Shown here piece after piece: positions 1 to 9,800 of a stretch of DNA of 10,698 bases (position 1 is its first letter; every line of letters starts with the position of its first letter). The translations under genes and the position numbers were made by a program. Source of the stretch: Thoreauomyces humboldtii (Eukaryota > Chytridiomycota > Chytridiomycetes > Spizellomycetales > Powellomycetaceae); the NCBI GenBank assembly GCA_027596035.1, contig JADGJA010000786.1, forward strand, positions 1 through 10,698, read 5' to 3'. Under the pieces are notes generated by a model that was not told the DNA's origin, searched no databases, and saw only the letters and a list, made by a program, of their open reading frames with translations.

Positions 1-137
1 CCCCCACAAAAGCCGGAAGAGGGAACCTTCACCCCCACACACACACAACCCCAATCTTCCGTCTCAACGACCTTCAAACAGAAAACGTCAACAACTGCCC
101 AAACACTTCAGCTTTACTCGCCTCTCAGAGAATAATC
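1..137 (+). promoter_or_regulatory. Upstream region and 5' leader of the metallothionein-like gene
   Basis: This C/A-rich, G-poor stretch runs up to the ATG at 138. It holds a short CA microsatellite (about 34-47) and a CCAAT pentamer at 51-55. The sequence just before the start (ataatcATGG) is an acceptable eukaryotic initiation context. No TATA box and no convincing copper-response site could be identified. The window begins here, so most of the promoter is probably missing. Confidence 0.4.
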
Positions 138-547
138 ATGGCCGATTGTCAGTGCACCAGTAAGTCGCAGTCCACCTCGGAAAAGAACAGCAACCAACCA
201 TTCGCGCGGCGATGATCGTCAAGATCGCTCGAAAGTGAGACACTGACGGTCTGACTCTGGTCGTGTCGTCTTCAACAGAGAACGGTGGAAACTGCAAGTG
301 CGATGCTGCACACAAGGACTGCCAGGTACGTCAGTAACTCGCGGCTCTACGTGCCTGACCACCACTTCTAAACGGTAATCGTTCCCTGAAGTGCGGCTCC
401 AAGACCCACGGCGGAGCAAGCCAGGCGGCGGACAAGAGCGAGGCTCACGACCGTCTGAACAACACAAAGCACGACGAGGCCTGCTCCTGCAACGGAACCG
501 GCAAGGGTTGCGAGTGCAAGGAGACCTGCACCTGCGGCCAGTCTTGA
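138..547 (+). CDS. Metallothionein-like Cys-rich protein (74 aa, 3 exons)
   Basis: Exons are 138-159, 279-325 and 392-547. The introns are 160-278 (GTAAGT..CAG, 119 nt) and 326-391 (GTACGT..AAG, 66 nt, with a TTCTAAAC branch-like site). The spliced frame is 225 nt and encodes 74 residues, 12 of them Cys, all in CxC pairs: C4/C6, C13/C15, C22/C24, C54/C56, C63/C65, C69/C71. The second intron splits the third CxC pair (DCQ|C). Two six-Cys clusters flank a 29-residue Cys-free linker rich in Ala, His, Lys, Asp and Asn. The protein has almost no large hydrophobic or aromatic residues. This composition is diagnostic of metallothioneins, which chelate Cu(I), Zn or Cd through thiolates in the cytosol. 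Metal preference cannot be read from sequence. The gene converges on MOT1, 185 bp away. A secreted Cys-rich protein is unlikely because no signal peptide is present. Confidence 0.85.
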
Positions 548-732
548 AGAAAAGGGCCTATCGATTGGTCGAATGCACACCGCCCGAAGTGGCCAAAACA
601 CCCATGTATATCCCCACTGCGTCCTTCCTCTGCACAACACAGTTTTGATCCTTTGACTCAGATGATCTCTGTATCCACATATGTATAACTTGTGTGCCAT
701 CCCCCCGCCGCTTTTGTACACGCCGAGCTCCA
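548..732. terminator. Shared 3' region between convergent genes
   Basis: These 185 bp separate the metallothionein stop from the MOT1 stop and must contain both polyadenylation regions. The AT-rich core near 671-690 contains the perfect palindrome ACATATGT (677-684), overlapping TATGTA (680-685). This resembles fungal TATGTA-type 3'-end efficiency elements and reads the same way on both strands. No AATAAA hexamer was seen. Assignment as a 3'-processing signal is inference. Confidence 0.4.
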
Positions 733-3700
733 CTACCTGAGACCCTTCAAAAACTCGTTGGCGTCGAGGTCCGCGTACTGACTTTCCTCCGACAATTCCT
801 CCAGGCCTGCCAGGAGCTCCCGCGTGCTCGACTTTTGGTTCCTGTCCCCATCCTTCTTGCTCTTGGCCATGGCCGCCGGCGCGTCCGGCGCCGACGATCC
901 CAGGCTGAAGAGATCCAGGATCTGATCCGTGTCCATGGACTTGAGGCCTGCGTTCTCCTGGTTGATTACGGAGGAGGCGATGTTGAGCTTGAACTTTTGC
1001 AGTCTGAGCGGGGAGGTATACTACACGGTCAGAAAATTCGCCCCTGAAGTTCTTTCCCAACGGAACCGTTCGGGCTACCTACCCCATGATCTTTTCCTCC
1101 AGCGTACCCTTGGTGATCAGGCGGTAAACGTTGACGACCCTCTTCTGTCCGATGCGATGTGCTCGGTCCATGGCTTGAAGGTCCTTCATAGGGTTCCAGT
1201 CGTGTTCCACAAAGATGACCGTGTCGGCGCCGGTGAGGGTTAATCCGAGGCCTCCGACGTGCGTGGTCAGGAGCAGGACGTCGATGGAAGCGTCCTCGTT
1301 GAACTTTCTCACGAGATCGTGTCGGGAGGACGAGTCCGTCTGACCGTCCATCCGGAGGTATGACACGGTCGGCATGTGCTTCTTGAACAGATCGTTCTCG
1401 ATGATGTCCAGCATCGTTCGCAGCTGGACAAAGATGAGAGCGCGGTGCGGCGCGGCAGTGTAGCTGGGCGTTGAGGAGATGGACTTGGACGACGTCTCGC
1501 TGCTGCTGCTGCTGCCTATGCCGCAGTCACGAAGAAGTTGGCTAAAGGAGGGGAAAGATAGACGTGAGCATGGTGCTTTCCCGCGTCAATACCACGATTC
1601 GATATACCCCAGTGCTTGAATCTTCGGTGCATGCTCTAGATCCGTAATGCTACTCTTCGACGCCGCGAGCCTGGCCTGCACCTTGCCGAACTGAGGATGA
1701 CTTGGATTGATGACGAGAGCCGGATGGTTGACCAGCTTCCTCAGGTATTGCAGCGCCTGGAACACGTGTCCAGACTTGGCTCCTCCTTTCTTGGCAACCG
1801 GCACCACCGCGGCAGACTTGTCGTCGTCGTTCTCTTCCCCAGCGGCGGTCAAGATCTCCTCGGCGCCCTCCTTGGCCTGACTCTTCGCAAAGTCCTCATA
1901 CAACGACTTCTGCAGGTCGCTGAGCTCGCAGTAATAGTCTTGAATGATCTTCGGCGGTAGGTCGTGCAGTACGTCCTCCTTCATGCGACGGAGGAGGAAC
2001 GGAAGCACCTGTTTGTGGAGAGCCTCCATGGCCAATGCACCCCGTTCCTGTTCTCTACTGCTGCTTCGCGCGTCTCGGGAGGCCTGGATGGGCTTGCTGA
2101 ACCGGTCGTTGAACTGCCGCTCGGTGCCAAGGAAGCCCGGCATCAGGAAGTCGAACAGCGACCACAACTCCAACACGTTGTTCTGGATGGGCGTTCCCGA
2201 GAGAATAAGGCGATGCATGGCGTCTACGCTTTTGGCAGCCTGAGTGATCTTGGTCTTTGGGTTCTTGATGATGTGACCTTCGTCGAGGATAGCGTAGTTG
2301 AAGTGAACCTCGCGCAACCGAGCGATGTCGTTGCGAAGGATGTCGTAGGACATGATGATCACGTCATAGGATCTGGCTCGTCGCTGAATGTCGGCTCGAT
2401 CCGCAGCGCTCCCGCCGTAGATGACGGGTTTGAGGAATCCCGCGAACGTCTTGATCTCGTGAAACCAGTGACCGGTCAGCGTGGGCGGACATACGATGAG
2501 GGAAGGAGCGTGAGCCGTGTCCGGCGACCCGGTTTCCTTGTGCTTTTCGGCGCGGTTGAAGTGGTCGGTCGCAAGCATGCAGATGGACTGCAGCGTTTTG
2601 CCTAGCCCCATGTCGTCGCAGAGAATGCCGTGAAGACCATACCGGTTCAAGAAGGCGAGCCAACTAACGCCATCCTTCTGATAGGAACGGAGCTCGGCTG
2701 CGATGGGGACGGGAATGTGGACCTCTTCGACCTTTTCGCTTCCGACCAACTGACCCAAGAACTTTCGCTCCGCCTTTCGTTGTTCGATCAGGGTTTCGTC
2801 GAAACCCTCGGGATCAGGTACTCCACTCTCCAAAGGCACGAGCTTGACAAGCTGCGCAAAGACGTTGGTGCTGACAAACCGCACGTCCTCGTCCGGATCG
2901 GACATGCGGCCAAGCACCGGAATGATGAGGAAGATGATGTAAGGAAGAATGCTGTGATCCATGGCGCGAACGATGCAGAGAACGCACTCAGCGGCCCCCT
3001 GGCGATAGTGGACGTTGTTCGCGTCCCCGAGAAGACCAAGGACGTGATCCACTACGACATGCATGGCAGGAACGGTCACGACCTCGCAAAGAACAGCGAT
3101 GCAGCGAGCAGCCAAATGCCGGACTACGGCGGACGCGGCGCGGAGGCTGTAGGCGATCCCCGGGAGCAGAGTCGAGATCTGGCTGTGGAGGTCCGCGTGA
3201 AGGTGCGGTGCCACGGTGGCCAGCAGATGCAGCGACTCGGCGACCGTCGTGGCAAACTCGTGCTCTGCCTCCACTTTCTGCAAGGTGGCGGCGGCATGCT
3301 CGCCGATAAAGGGAAGAATGTCGTTGGCGATCATGGACCAGAGCTTCGGGACTTTTTGGAAGACTTCTGCCCCGAACTGAGCACAGACGCCCTCGAAGGC
3401 GCGCCCGGCTCCTCGTGCCTCGATAGCTGACTTGTCACGTTCGTCCGGAGTGGCTGCGAGTGCAGCAGCTGTATCGATGTCCGTAACGGCATTGGCAACA
3501 GTGGATGATTCCGCCGCCGCTGCATCAGATTTCTTGCCGCGACCCTTCTTGGCGGGAGCAGCTGAAGCACCGTTGGTCTTCTTCACTGGCACCTCAACGG
3601 CCTTGACCGCGACATCTCCATTTTCTGACGAATCCTGCAAGCTCAAAATTCCTAGCGCTACATGTGGTTCACCAATCTTGGTAGCGGGGTCCGCGCAAAG

Positions 3701-6700
3701 AAAGCCCTTGAGATTTTTGAGGACCTTCTCACTAATGGTTGACGGTTTGTCCAGCCGGATGGTGAGGTCCACGTAACGACCGATCCCGCGAGCCGCACGC
3801 GCCTGCATGTCTTCGTTCATCTCCTCCTTAACGCTGTGCATCAATGATCGAATGACCGGGTTGGCCTTTCCGGGCAGTCGTCCCATGCGGACAACAGCGG
3901 AAGCCATGCTCGAGGCGACTTGCACCTCAAGCTTGCGGGTTGTCTCTTTGAACTCTATGATCACGGCCTTGACGCGCATGACTCGATCTTCCACAAGCTG
4001 ACGGACGCTGGTTGGCGGATTCGGCGGCATGAGGTGTGGCACAATCTGGTCCACGATATGGTCCGCGATGGGAATCGTGAAGACATCGCCCAGAGGCGTC
4101 TGTGGGCGTGGTCCTTGATACGAAGGGAGCTCGGGAAGTGCAGGTGGCGGTTGCGTAGCACCACACTCTCGAAGGCTCGCCAGAAGATTGTTGCACTCGG
4201 TTCGTACGTTGTTCAACGGGTGGATGAGCTCATTGTAAAACAGCGTGACTCCCGATTCAGCTTGTGTGAGAGATGTGACCATGCTGTTCCATACGCTATC
4301 CGCCAAAGGCACGCTCTCCAAGAAAACCGCCGACTTGCCGTTGCTCGCGTCGTTTGTGCCGACTTGCCTGTCGAACCAGAAAGCAGACCACTCGTCGATC
4401 ATGACATTGCAAAAGACGCGATGACCCGCCCAGCAGCTGTTGAGGTACGCCATGACGAGCTCCCTGATTTTTTCGGTAGGACCTGCTTCTCCACCATTCT
4501 GCAGGGTGTATACCAGTGACCCAAGGGCAGTCGCCCCCGCCAGTCGTCCCCGGATGATGTCTTCACGGGATACAACCGTGAGATCCTGGATGGCCATAGC
4601 CTTGTCGTGAGGGGAAACATTGAATCCATCCGTCTCCATACGTGCACGCTTTGTCGATCCCATATCGGAACCGGGCGAGTAGAAGAAGCGAAGATCGAGA
4701 GGGGCGCCAACTGGCGTCATGACTAAGCTAAACCACGCTGGCAAGACAGTGGTGGTAACGGCCGTAAGATGACTCTTGTTGTTGCCGGTATTGGAATCCA
4801 TGAGGCGCATGAGCCTCTTCCAAACTTCCAGGGTATCTTGAACGATGTCTCGTCGTTCCTCGATGATGAAGTTCTGGAACACCAGGCGGAGGAGCTCGGC
4901 GGTCACCCAGCGACCATCCGTATGAGTTCCATCTGTGCTGATAGTGACAAAGGTATCGATTGTTCTCAGAACTGCTTGACGAACAGCTACAATCGCATGT
5001 CGAAAAAATGGATATAATCGGGGTATAAGATCCTTAAGAGAGTTTCCAGCCTCGTTCTTCATAACGGTAACAACTTCAGGCTTCATCATCAGTTTGGATA
5101 GTAGATCCATTACGGACCCGGTGGCTGACGTGAGGTCATCCAATTCATCGAGACAGTTCCAAAGTGTTAACACGATCGATCTGAACACTGTCTGCACCGG
5201 CAGGATCTTGACGATGATGTCGCAAACCGGCAGAAGCGCAGATGAGGAGACGGCACGAACATCGTCATCGTGGTCTCGAAGGGCGTTGACGATGGCCTTA
5301 AATGCTCCTTGTTCGTCTTGAACGCTTTCAGATTTCAAGACAACTTCCAGGAGATCGGTCCGTACACCCATCCAGTACTTGAGCCCCACCAGAGCGCCAT
5401 GTCGAACTTGCCACCCTCTTTCTCGGCCGACGGTTGCTCCGACGGTGTGATCCGTGAGATGCTTGCTGGCTTCCAACAACTGCAATAAACCTTGATTCAC
5501 CATTTTCAGACAAAGGTCTGCCTCTCCCCATTGCATCACGACGCCTAAAGTCTGGGCAGCAGTCTCACGCACGGGTGCAACGGCATGATCGCTGCCGTAA
5601 TCACCGAAACGGTCGAGAGCGAGCACGCAGAGAAGGCGGATGCCTACATCCTCCAACCATGCACGATGGCGTGCTGCGTTCGTCTCGCGTGTCAACCCGA
5701 GGAGCTTGCCGGCGCCCGAGCCATGCATCTTCAAAAGCCCTCGCAAGCCGATAGCTGCTCCGTGGCGGATCTCCCAGCGAGGCGAAAAGAGATCGAGACA
5801 TAGCTGTTCGCATAATCCCTCGAACGGCCACTCGTCACTGGATTCCTGAACGGCCGGCGTCGGAACGGCCTTATGTTGAATGACGGTCTTGCTGTCCATG
5901 TTGATAGCTTCTTTAACGTCATCTGAACTCCCGTTTTCAAGCTTCACCTTGACTGGTATGGATGTCGGTGTTTGTGGGGCGTCCGAGGTAGAAAGACGAT
6001 GTTTCGTGGCTGGAACCTCCACTATGCGAACTCTGCGAAACGACGTAAGAGCCCGAAAATAACTTTCTCGGGCGGAAGATGCTCACTTATTGGACTTTTC
6101 CTTTCCACCGCCCATCCTCAATTTTCGTTTCAAGCTTGCCCGCTGGCGGGCGCTAAGCCCTTCCATGTTTGGATCATCTTCCGTAATGCTTCTGCGAATG
6201 GAAGATAGGCATGAGCTCAAGGATCCAGACGATCAAAAGGGAAAGCGAGACGAAACCTACGATTGGTGTCCTTTTAGAAGCTCCTGCGCCGACTGCTTGG
6301 CTGGTGGAGCACTCGCGGCCTCTGTCTTCGGCGCTGTGATGTCATCCTCGTCCAGCATGCTTGTCAGGTAATCACTTCCCATTCCCAGACGAGTCTTGAG
6401 CTCCCTCTTCTGGAGAGCGATGCGCTCTCTCGGGTCGAGGTTGGAGTGATCGGCATCAAATTCCTTTCCGGCACTGGCGAGAAGGGGAGCTCCGTTCTTG
6501 ACCACATTGGTTACGTCGAAAGAGTCGAATGTAAGCATCCAGTCATCCGACGCATCTGACGCGTGGGGCACGGGTTCCGCCGTTCCAGGAACAGGGACGG
6601 GATCCCATGGCGGAACGTTGTTGGCGACGGCTTCGATGGCAAGCCCGGCAGCAATACGAGTCGTCCATTGAGCGCTGCGAAGGTGAACGAGAACCTGCGG

Positions 6701-6964
6701 CGAGATAGTGTGTGTCAAGCGACCCCCAAAAACAAACGGTATGATCTCTCGAATTCGGAACTTACCCGTCCAAGAAGGTTGTACAGCTGATCAGGCTGCT
6801 GTTTTTGTATCTCTCCAATCTGCTGTGCTGCCGTTGCCCTTACAGCAGCAGTGGAACCTGTGTCCAGGAGCAGGATCAAGCGCTCGAGCCTATATATTTG
6901 CGTGGCAAGGTAAGTATGGTGCAACCTGTCAATGTGCCGTTCTTGCTCGTCACCTTGTTGCCAT
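733..6964 (-). CDS. MOT1: Mot1/BTAF1: Snf2-family TBP-removing ATPase (1942 aa)
   Basis: Mot1 uses ATP to strip TATA-binding protein from DNA and redistribute it; it acts in the nucleus. Exons on the minus strand are 6964-6954, 6889-6766, 6694-6261, 6191-6087, 6032-1608, 1541-1083 and 1003-733. The six introns are 54-79 nt, all GT..AG, and the phases close to 5829 nt, giving 1942 residues. The start M-A-T-R-L-E-R-L and LLLDTGST match the family N-terminus; the first exon is only 11 nt. HEAT-repeat material follows, including WDPVP and PRWEIRHGAA (about 309-318), then a basic Ala/Lys linker near 1050. The C-terminal Snf2 ATPase shows the Q motif SYQKDG (Q1343), Walker A DDMGLGKT (K1370), DEGH box (1475-1478), SGTPIQNN (from 1503), LTTHVGGLGL, and DRAHRIGQ with arginines 1826 and 1829. 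After exon 6 the tail LQKFKLNIASS, MDTDQILDLF and EFLKGLR matches the family end. All key catalytic residues are present, so the gene looks intact. Intron positions are predictions. Confidence 0.96.
1499..1515. repeat. GCT/AGC trinucleotide repeat inside MOT1
   Basis: Five GCT units plus GC on the plus strand. On the coding strand they are AGC codons giving five consecutive Ser, part of a Ser/Thr-rich stretch between DCGIG and HRALIF. This is a variable loop in the second RecA-like lobe of Mot1, just after the exon 5/exon 6 junction. A tract of this length could vary between isolates without frame loss. Confidence 0.8.
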
Positions 6965-7283
6965 GTTCCTATGCTGTCAAAAAAGGAAAGCCCGCAGCGG
7001 TTTTCCGAGGCTTCGGGGTGGCTGGCTGGCTCGTTGGGGAAGACGTGGGTGGGGCGAAAGCGAGACTCGCTCTCCTTTATCAAAAGCGCGTCCCATGGGA
7101 AATTTTCTGTCTGTGTTCCCATTCGCCAAACTGCTCTGAACATCACGTGTACCGCTACTTTTGTTAACCTGTCGAATACCGGACAGCTATCACCACTCCA
7201 GCACAGTCTAGTCCGAATTGAATACGGCGGGAGGGAGGGAAAGAGCAGCACGCTTCCCAATGTTCCCTGAGGTAAAGGGAAAT
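6965..7283 (-). promoter_or_regulatory. MOT1 promoter region / 3' region of the dynamin-like gene
   Basis: This 319-bp gap between two co-oriented minus-strand genes must hold the 3' end of the dynamin-like gene and the MOT1 promoter. A perfect CACGTG E-box lies at 7144-7149, about 180 bp upstream of the MOT1 start codon. In fungi this motif is bound by bHLH factors such as Cbf1. A G-rich run (GGGAGGGAGGG, about 7230-7240) lies nearer the dynamin stop. No clear TATA box, tRNA or small ORF with support was found. Open frames through here are not conserved in character and are interrupted by the inferred MOT1 first intron. Confidence 0.4.
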
Positions 7284-9553
7284 CTATGTACGATCTACGG
7301 GTGTACCGTCCACTTCCTCCACCTGCTTGAGTGCCGCGGCAATCGCTTGACGGTTCGCTGCCACTTCTCGCCGTCGAGTGGCAATAGCTTCCTCAACCAA
7401 CCGGATGATGGAAACGAGAGGCTCAGCGACGACGGAAGTGAACTCCTTCTGATATATACCCTGCATCCGTGTCCATTGTTAGTATCAATGGCAGCGGGCC
7501 ATGCAAGCATATGGCGTGAGAAGACCGAAAGCTTACCAAGATGTTGTCCTTGAGAGTCTTATGGCCCTCACTGACCTTGCCCCAAAACCTGCTCTCGAGG
7601 GCTCCCCATCGCAGTCTCATCCACCCGAAACCAGCAGCGGAGATCGTGAGGGCGGACGGCAGCATGATAGCGAACGGGACGCCGAGATGGGTTCCAATTA
7701 CGGCGGACCCATATAGTAAGATCTGGAAGCCCGCTTGCCGGCGAACAAGTTTCTCCGCCTTGCGTTGCAAGTCGTCGCAGTGGCGGGATGCGTCAAAGCG
7801 CATCACCTGGTTGCGAAGGATAAATGGGTCCGCGTGCGAAACAGGCGCGTTCGGTAGGGTCTGCTCGTCCAAAATGTCCCGAATGCGAACCAAGTCTTCC
7901 CGCAACGCCTTGGCGGCACTCCCGCCGACCGCTGAGATGGGATGGTTCGGATTCGTAAGAGAGGCCATATGCTCCTGCAGACGCTCTCGCAAGCCATATA
8001 GGCCCTCGTTGAGTTTTCCCACGGCATACACCATCTGGTATTCGGCTTGCAAGAGGTTGTGCTGACGCATCATTGCCTTGAGGTCGTCTGCCACAAAGTC
8101 GCTTCGCCAGAACAGCTTCCAGAAGCGTACCTTCGCAAAGTACTTGCGGACAGCTTCGGAGAGGGCCGACACACTGTCCTGCACCACTGCGAGATCCGTT
8201 TCCTCAAAGTCTCGGACTAGCCGCTTCTCGGCCTTGACCACGCGGTCAATAAGACCCTGCAGCTCGAACTTAGCGCTTTCGAGAGCAATCTCGGTTGTGC
8301 TTTGACCGTCCGCCAGACGTTGCAGTGCCTGTGAAGCCGTAAATGTGGCCGTAAGAAGCTTGTGAGCAGCGCGATCAACCGGGGTGTCGACGCGAGCGAT
8401 GATGGAAGCCTTCAGATCTTGCAATCCGGAGGCACTCCATTCCTCCGCAAAGCGAGCAGGAGGCTCCTTTTTTTGGAGCAGAGCCTGAGCTGCGAGCGCG
8501 CGCCGAACGTTGACAGGAACAACAGCGACGTGGGGAAGCTTGACACCAGTGTTCCTTGGTGTAAAGCTCTGCAATCGTTCACGAACACCTTCTAGCACTT
8601 CGATGGTGTCTTCAGTGTGTTGCTCCAATCCATCGACTGCGATTATGAGGCTTGCTTTTCCGTGGGTATAGAACTTCTTCATGAAAGCTGATTCGCGGGG
8701 ACTCGTGAGGCGATTGCTGGCGCTCGTAACAACAATGATGAGGTCGCTTTTGTAGACCACTTCCTCAAGCTGGGCCGGGGTAATGATGTCAAACCCTTTG
8801 CATGGAACTTATTAAAACAGCGTTGAACAGTATCTAGATTCCAACCATTCAACGAACCTGGGACCTCATATATTTGAACCTCGTTCTTCAATAGCCACTC
8901 TGCGGAAGATTTGACATCCCCGGACCCTGCGACTTTCGCGTGGACAACCCCGTAACTTTTCGAAAATCACAGGCGGGATTAGCACTTTGAAATGGGAAAA
9001 AAGGGATATTGGACCTACCTGATCTTTCGAACGTGACTTTCAGAACTTTGAAGAGAGTTCTGCAGTGGGTTCTCCAGGAGTGTATTGATGAGCGCCGCAG
9101 TCTTTGCTGATCGTTCTCCAACAACTGAAAAGCCCACGAAGTCAGAGGTATGTTTCATTCTGCGGGAACCACCAGACTGTTCCAAGCAGCCGCACCTGCG
9201 ATGCGCAGAGTTGTCCCGAGATCTGCGTTGACGCGGCCGATCCAAGCTGCGTCTTTCTCTCCAATGCTGATCTGTAGCTCAGCCACTTGCTTCAGGAGGT
9301 CTGCGGTAGGATCGTTGGTGGATGACTTCCGCGCGGGACCTGGAGATATCGGAAGTGTTCCGTCATTTGATGCATGCGACTGCGTGATTGGAGCAGTGGC
9401 CAAATGACGATCTTTTAAGAGGTCAGGAAGACGTCGTGAATGTTGTGAAGACGTCGACTGTCCGGCGAGAATGGAAAGAATAGGGGAGGCAGAAAGCCGA
9501 GCAACCGGTAAACACCGGCTTCTTCGACTGAGCACAGCAAGCATCTGAGCCAT
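7284..9553 (-). CDS. Mitochondrial dynamin/mitofusin-like protein with degenerate GTPase motifs (665 aa)
   Basis: Exons are 9553-9196, 9124-9019, 8955-8858, 8795-7537 and 7460-7284; the introns are 71, 63, 62 and 76 nt. The phases close to 1998 nt, giving 665 residues. Residues 1-43 are Arg/Ser/Ala-rich with no acidic residue until D44, typical of a mitochondrial presequence. Splicing gives LRIAVVGERSAKT (G1, 122-128) followed by ALINTLL, then QIYEVPG (G3, 185-188) and SDLIIVVTSA, a typical dynamin-superfamily strand. G4 reads IAVD (239-242) instead of NKxD. Helical and coiled-coil segments follow, then a hydrophobic hairpin (about 542-579, with a GTHLGVP turn), as in mitofusins and bacterial dynamin-like proteins. 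A C-terminal coiled-coil-like helix ends the protein. At 665 residues it is shorter than yeast Fzo1 and is probably a separate branch. A role in inner or outer mitochondrial membrane remodelling is inference. Donors GTGCGG and GTTCGT are weak, but the joined protein supports them. Confidence 0.85.
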
Positions 9554-9679
9554 TTGGTGGTAGTTGCGGGCGTCGGCTGCAATGAGGAGAAGCTAGAAGG
9601 GGATGTTCAGCGGGGGCTACCATATGCCGGTACGTGTATGGGCCAGGAGCGGGCTGGTCTGGGGGCTGGTGACGGGCCT

Positions 9680-9706
9680 CAGACGGCCCAGACGGCCCAG
9701 ACGGCC
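9680..9706. repeat. Three tandem copies of CAGACGGCC
   Basis: The 9-mers at 9680-9688, 9689-9697 and 9698-9706 are identical, and a related GACGGGCCT precedes them. They lie about 100 bp beyond the Fanzor stop, on its 3' side. Confidence 0.9.
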
Positions 9707-9708
9707 CC

Positions 9709-9733
9709 GTACAATTGTACCTTACAATTGTAC
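9709..9733. repeat. Tandem palindromes centred on ACAATTGT
   Basis: GTACAATTGTAC (9709-9720) is a perfect 12-bp palindrome. Two bases later, TACAATTGTA (9723-9732) is a perfect 10-bp palindrome, followed by C, so TACAATTGTAC also appears twice as a direct repeat. This is an isolated AT-rich spot in GC-rich surroundings. It could be a dimeric protein site or an element-end motif. Confidence 0.85.
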
Positions 9734-9743
9734 ATTTGTGTCA

Positions 9744-9771
9744 CCAAAGTAAGTGACGGCCAAAGTAAGTG
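9744..9771. repeat. 12-bp direct repeat CCAAAGTAAGTG, 4-bp spacer
   Basis: Exact copies lie at 9744-9755 and 9760-9771. The first copy also takes part in a small inverted repeat, GTCAC (9740-9744) with GTGAC (9753-9757). It sits 30 bp from the Fanzor stop codon on its 3' side. Confidence 0.9.
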
Positions 9772-9800
9772 TAGAGTAGCGCTAACTACCCCGGAGGTAT

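Larger units (their letters stand above)
9554..9800. other. Intergenic stretch with clustered short repeats
   Basis: This interval lies upstream of the dynamin-like gene and immediately downstream of the Fanzor stop. It contains a GGGCTGGT doublet (9651-9658 and 9663-9670), a GGCC-rich triplicated 9-mer, two adjacent palindromes and a 12-bp direct repeat, listed separately. The interval must contain the promoter of the dynamin-like gene. A plus-strand open frame crosses it but has no recognisable protein features. An OMEGA guide RNA or an element terminus could sit here, but the sequence alone does not prove it. Confidence 0.5.

Noticed and set aside
391..648. Plus-strand 85-codon frame overlapping the metallothionein third exon
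   Set aside because: It is a different frame from the Cys-rich reading and lacks the CxC pattern. The spliced metallothionein explains the region.
368..1060. Minus-strand 230-codon frame running from the MOT1 intron through the 3' region
   Set aside because: It is antisense to the metallothionein exons and out of frame with the conserved MOT1 tail, with no family similarity recognised.
2630..3430. Long plus-strand frame inside MOT1
   Set aside because: It is an antisense shadow of a GC-rich, strongly conserved coding exon, with no domain and no independent promoter evidence.
7226..7242. Possible G-quadruplex (GGGAGGGAGGG)
   Set aside because: Only three clear G-tracts are present close together, and a fourth is missing at normal spacing.
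8796..8857. Read-through of the EVPG region in the dynamin-like gene without splicing (EVPGSLNGW..)
   Set aside because: The unspliced frame leaves the conserved frame and never rejoins the SDLIIVVTSA strand. Removing 62 nt gives EVPGFDIITPAQLEE in phase with it.
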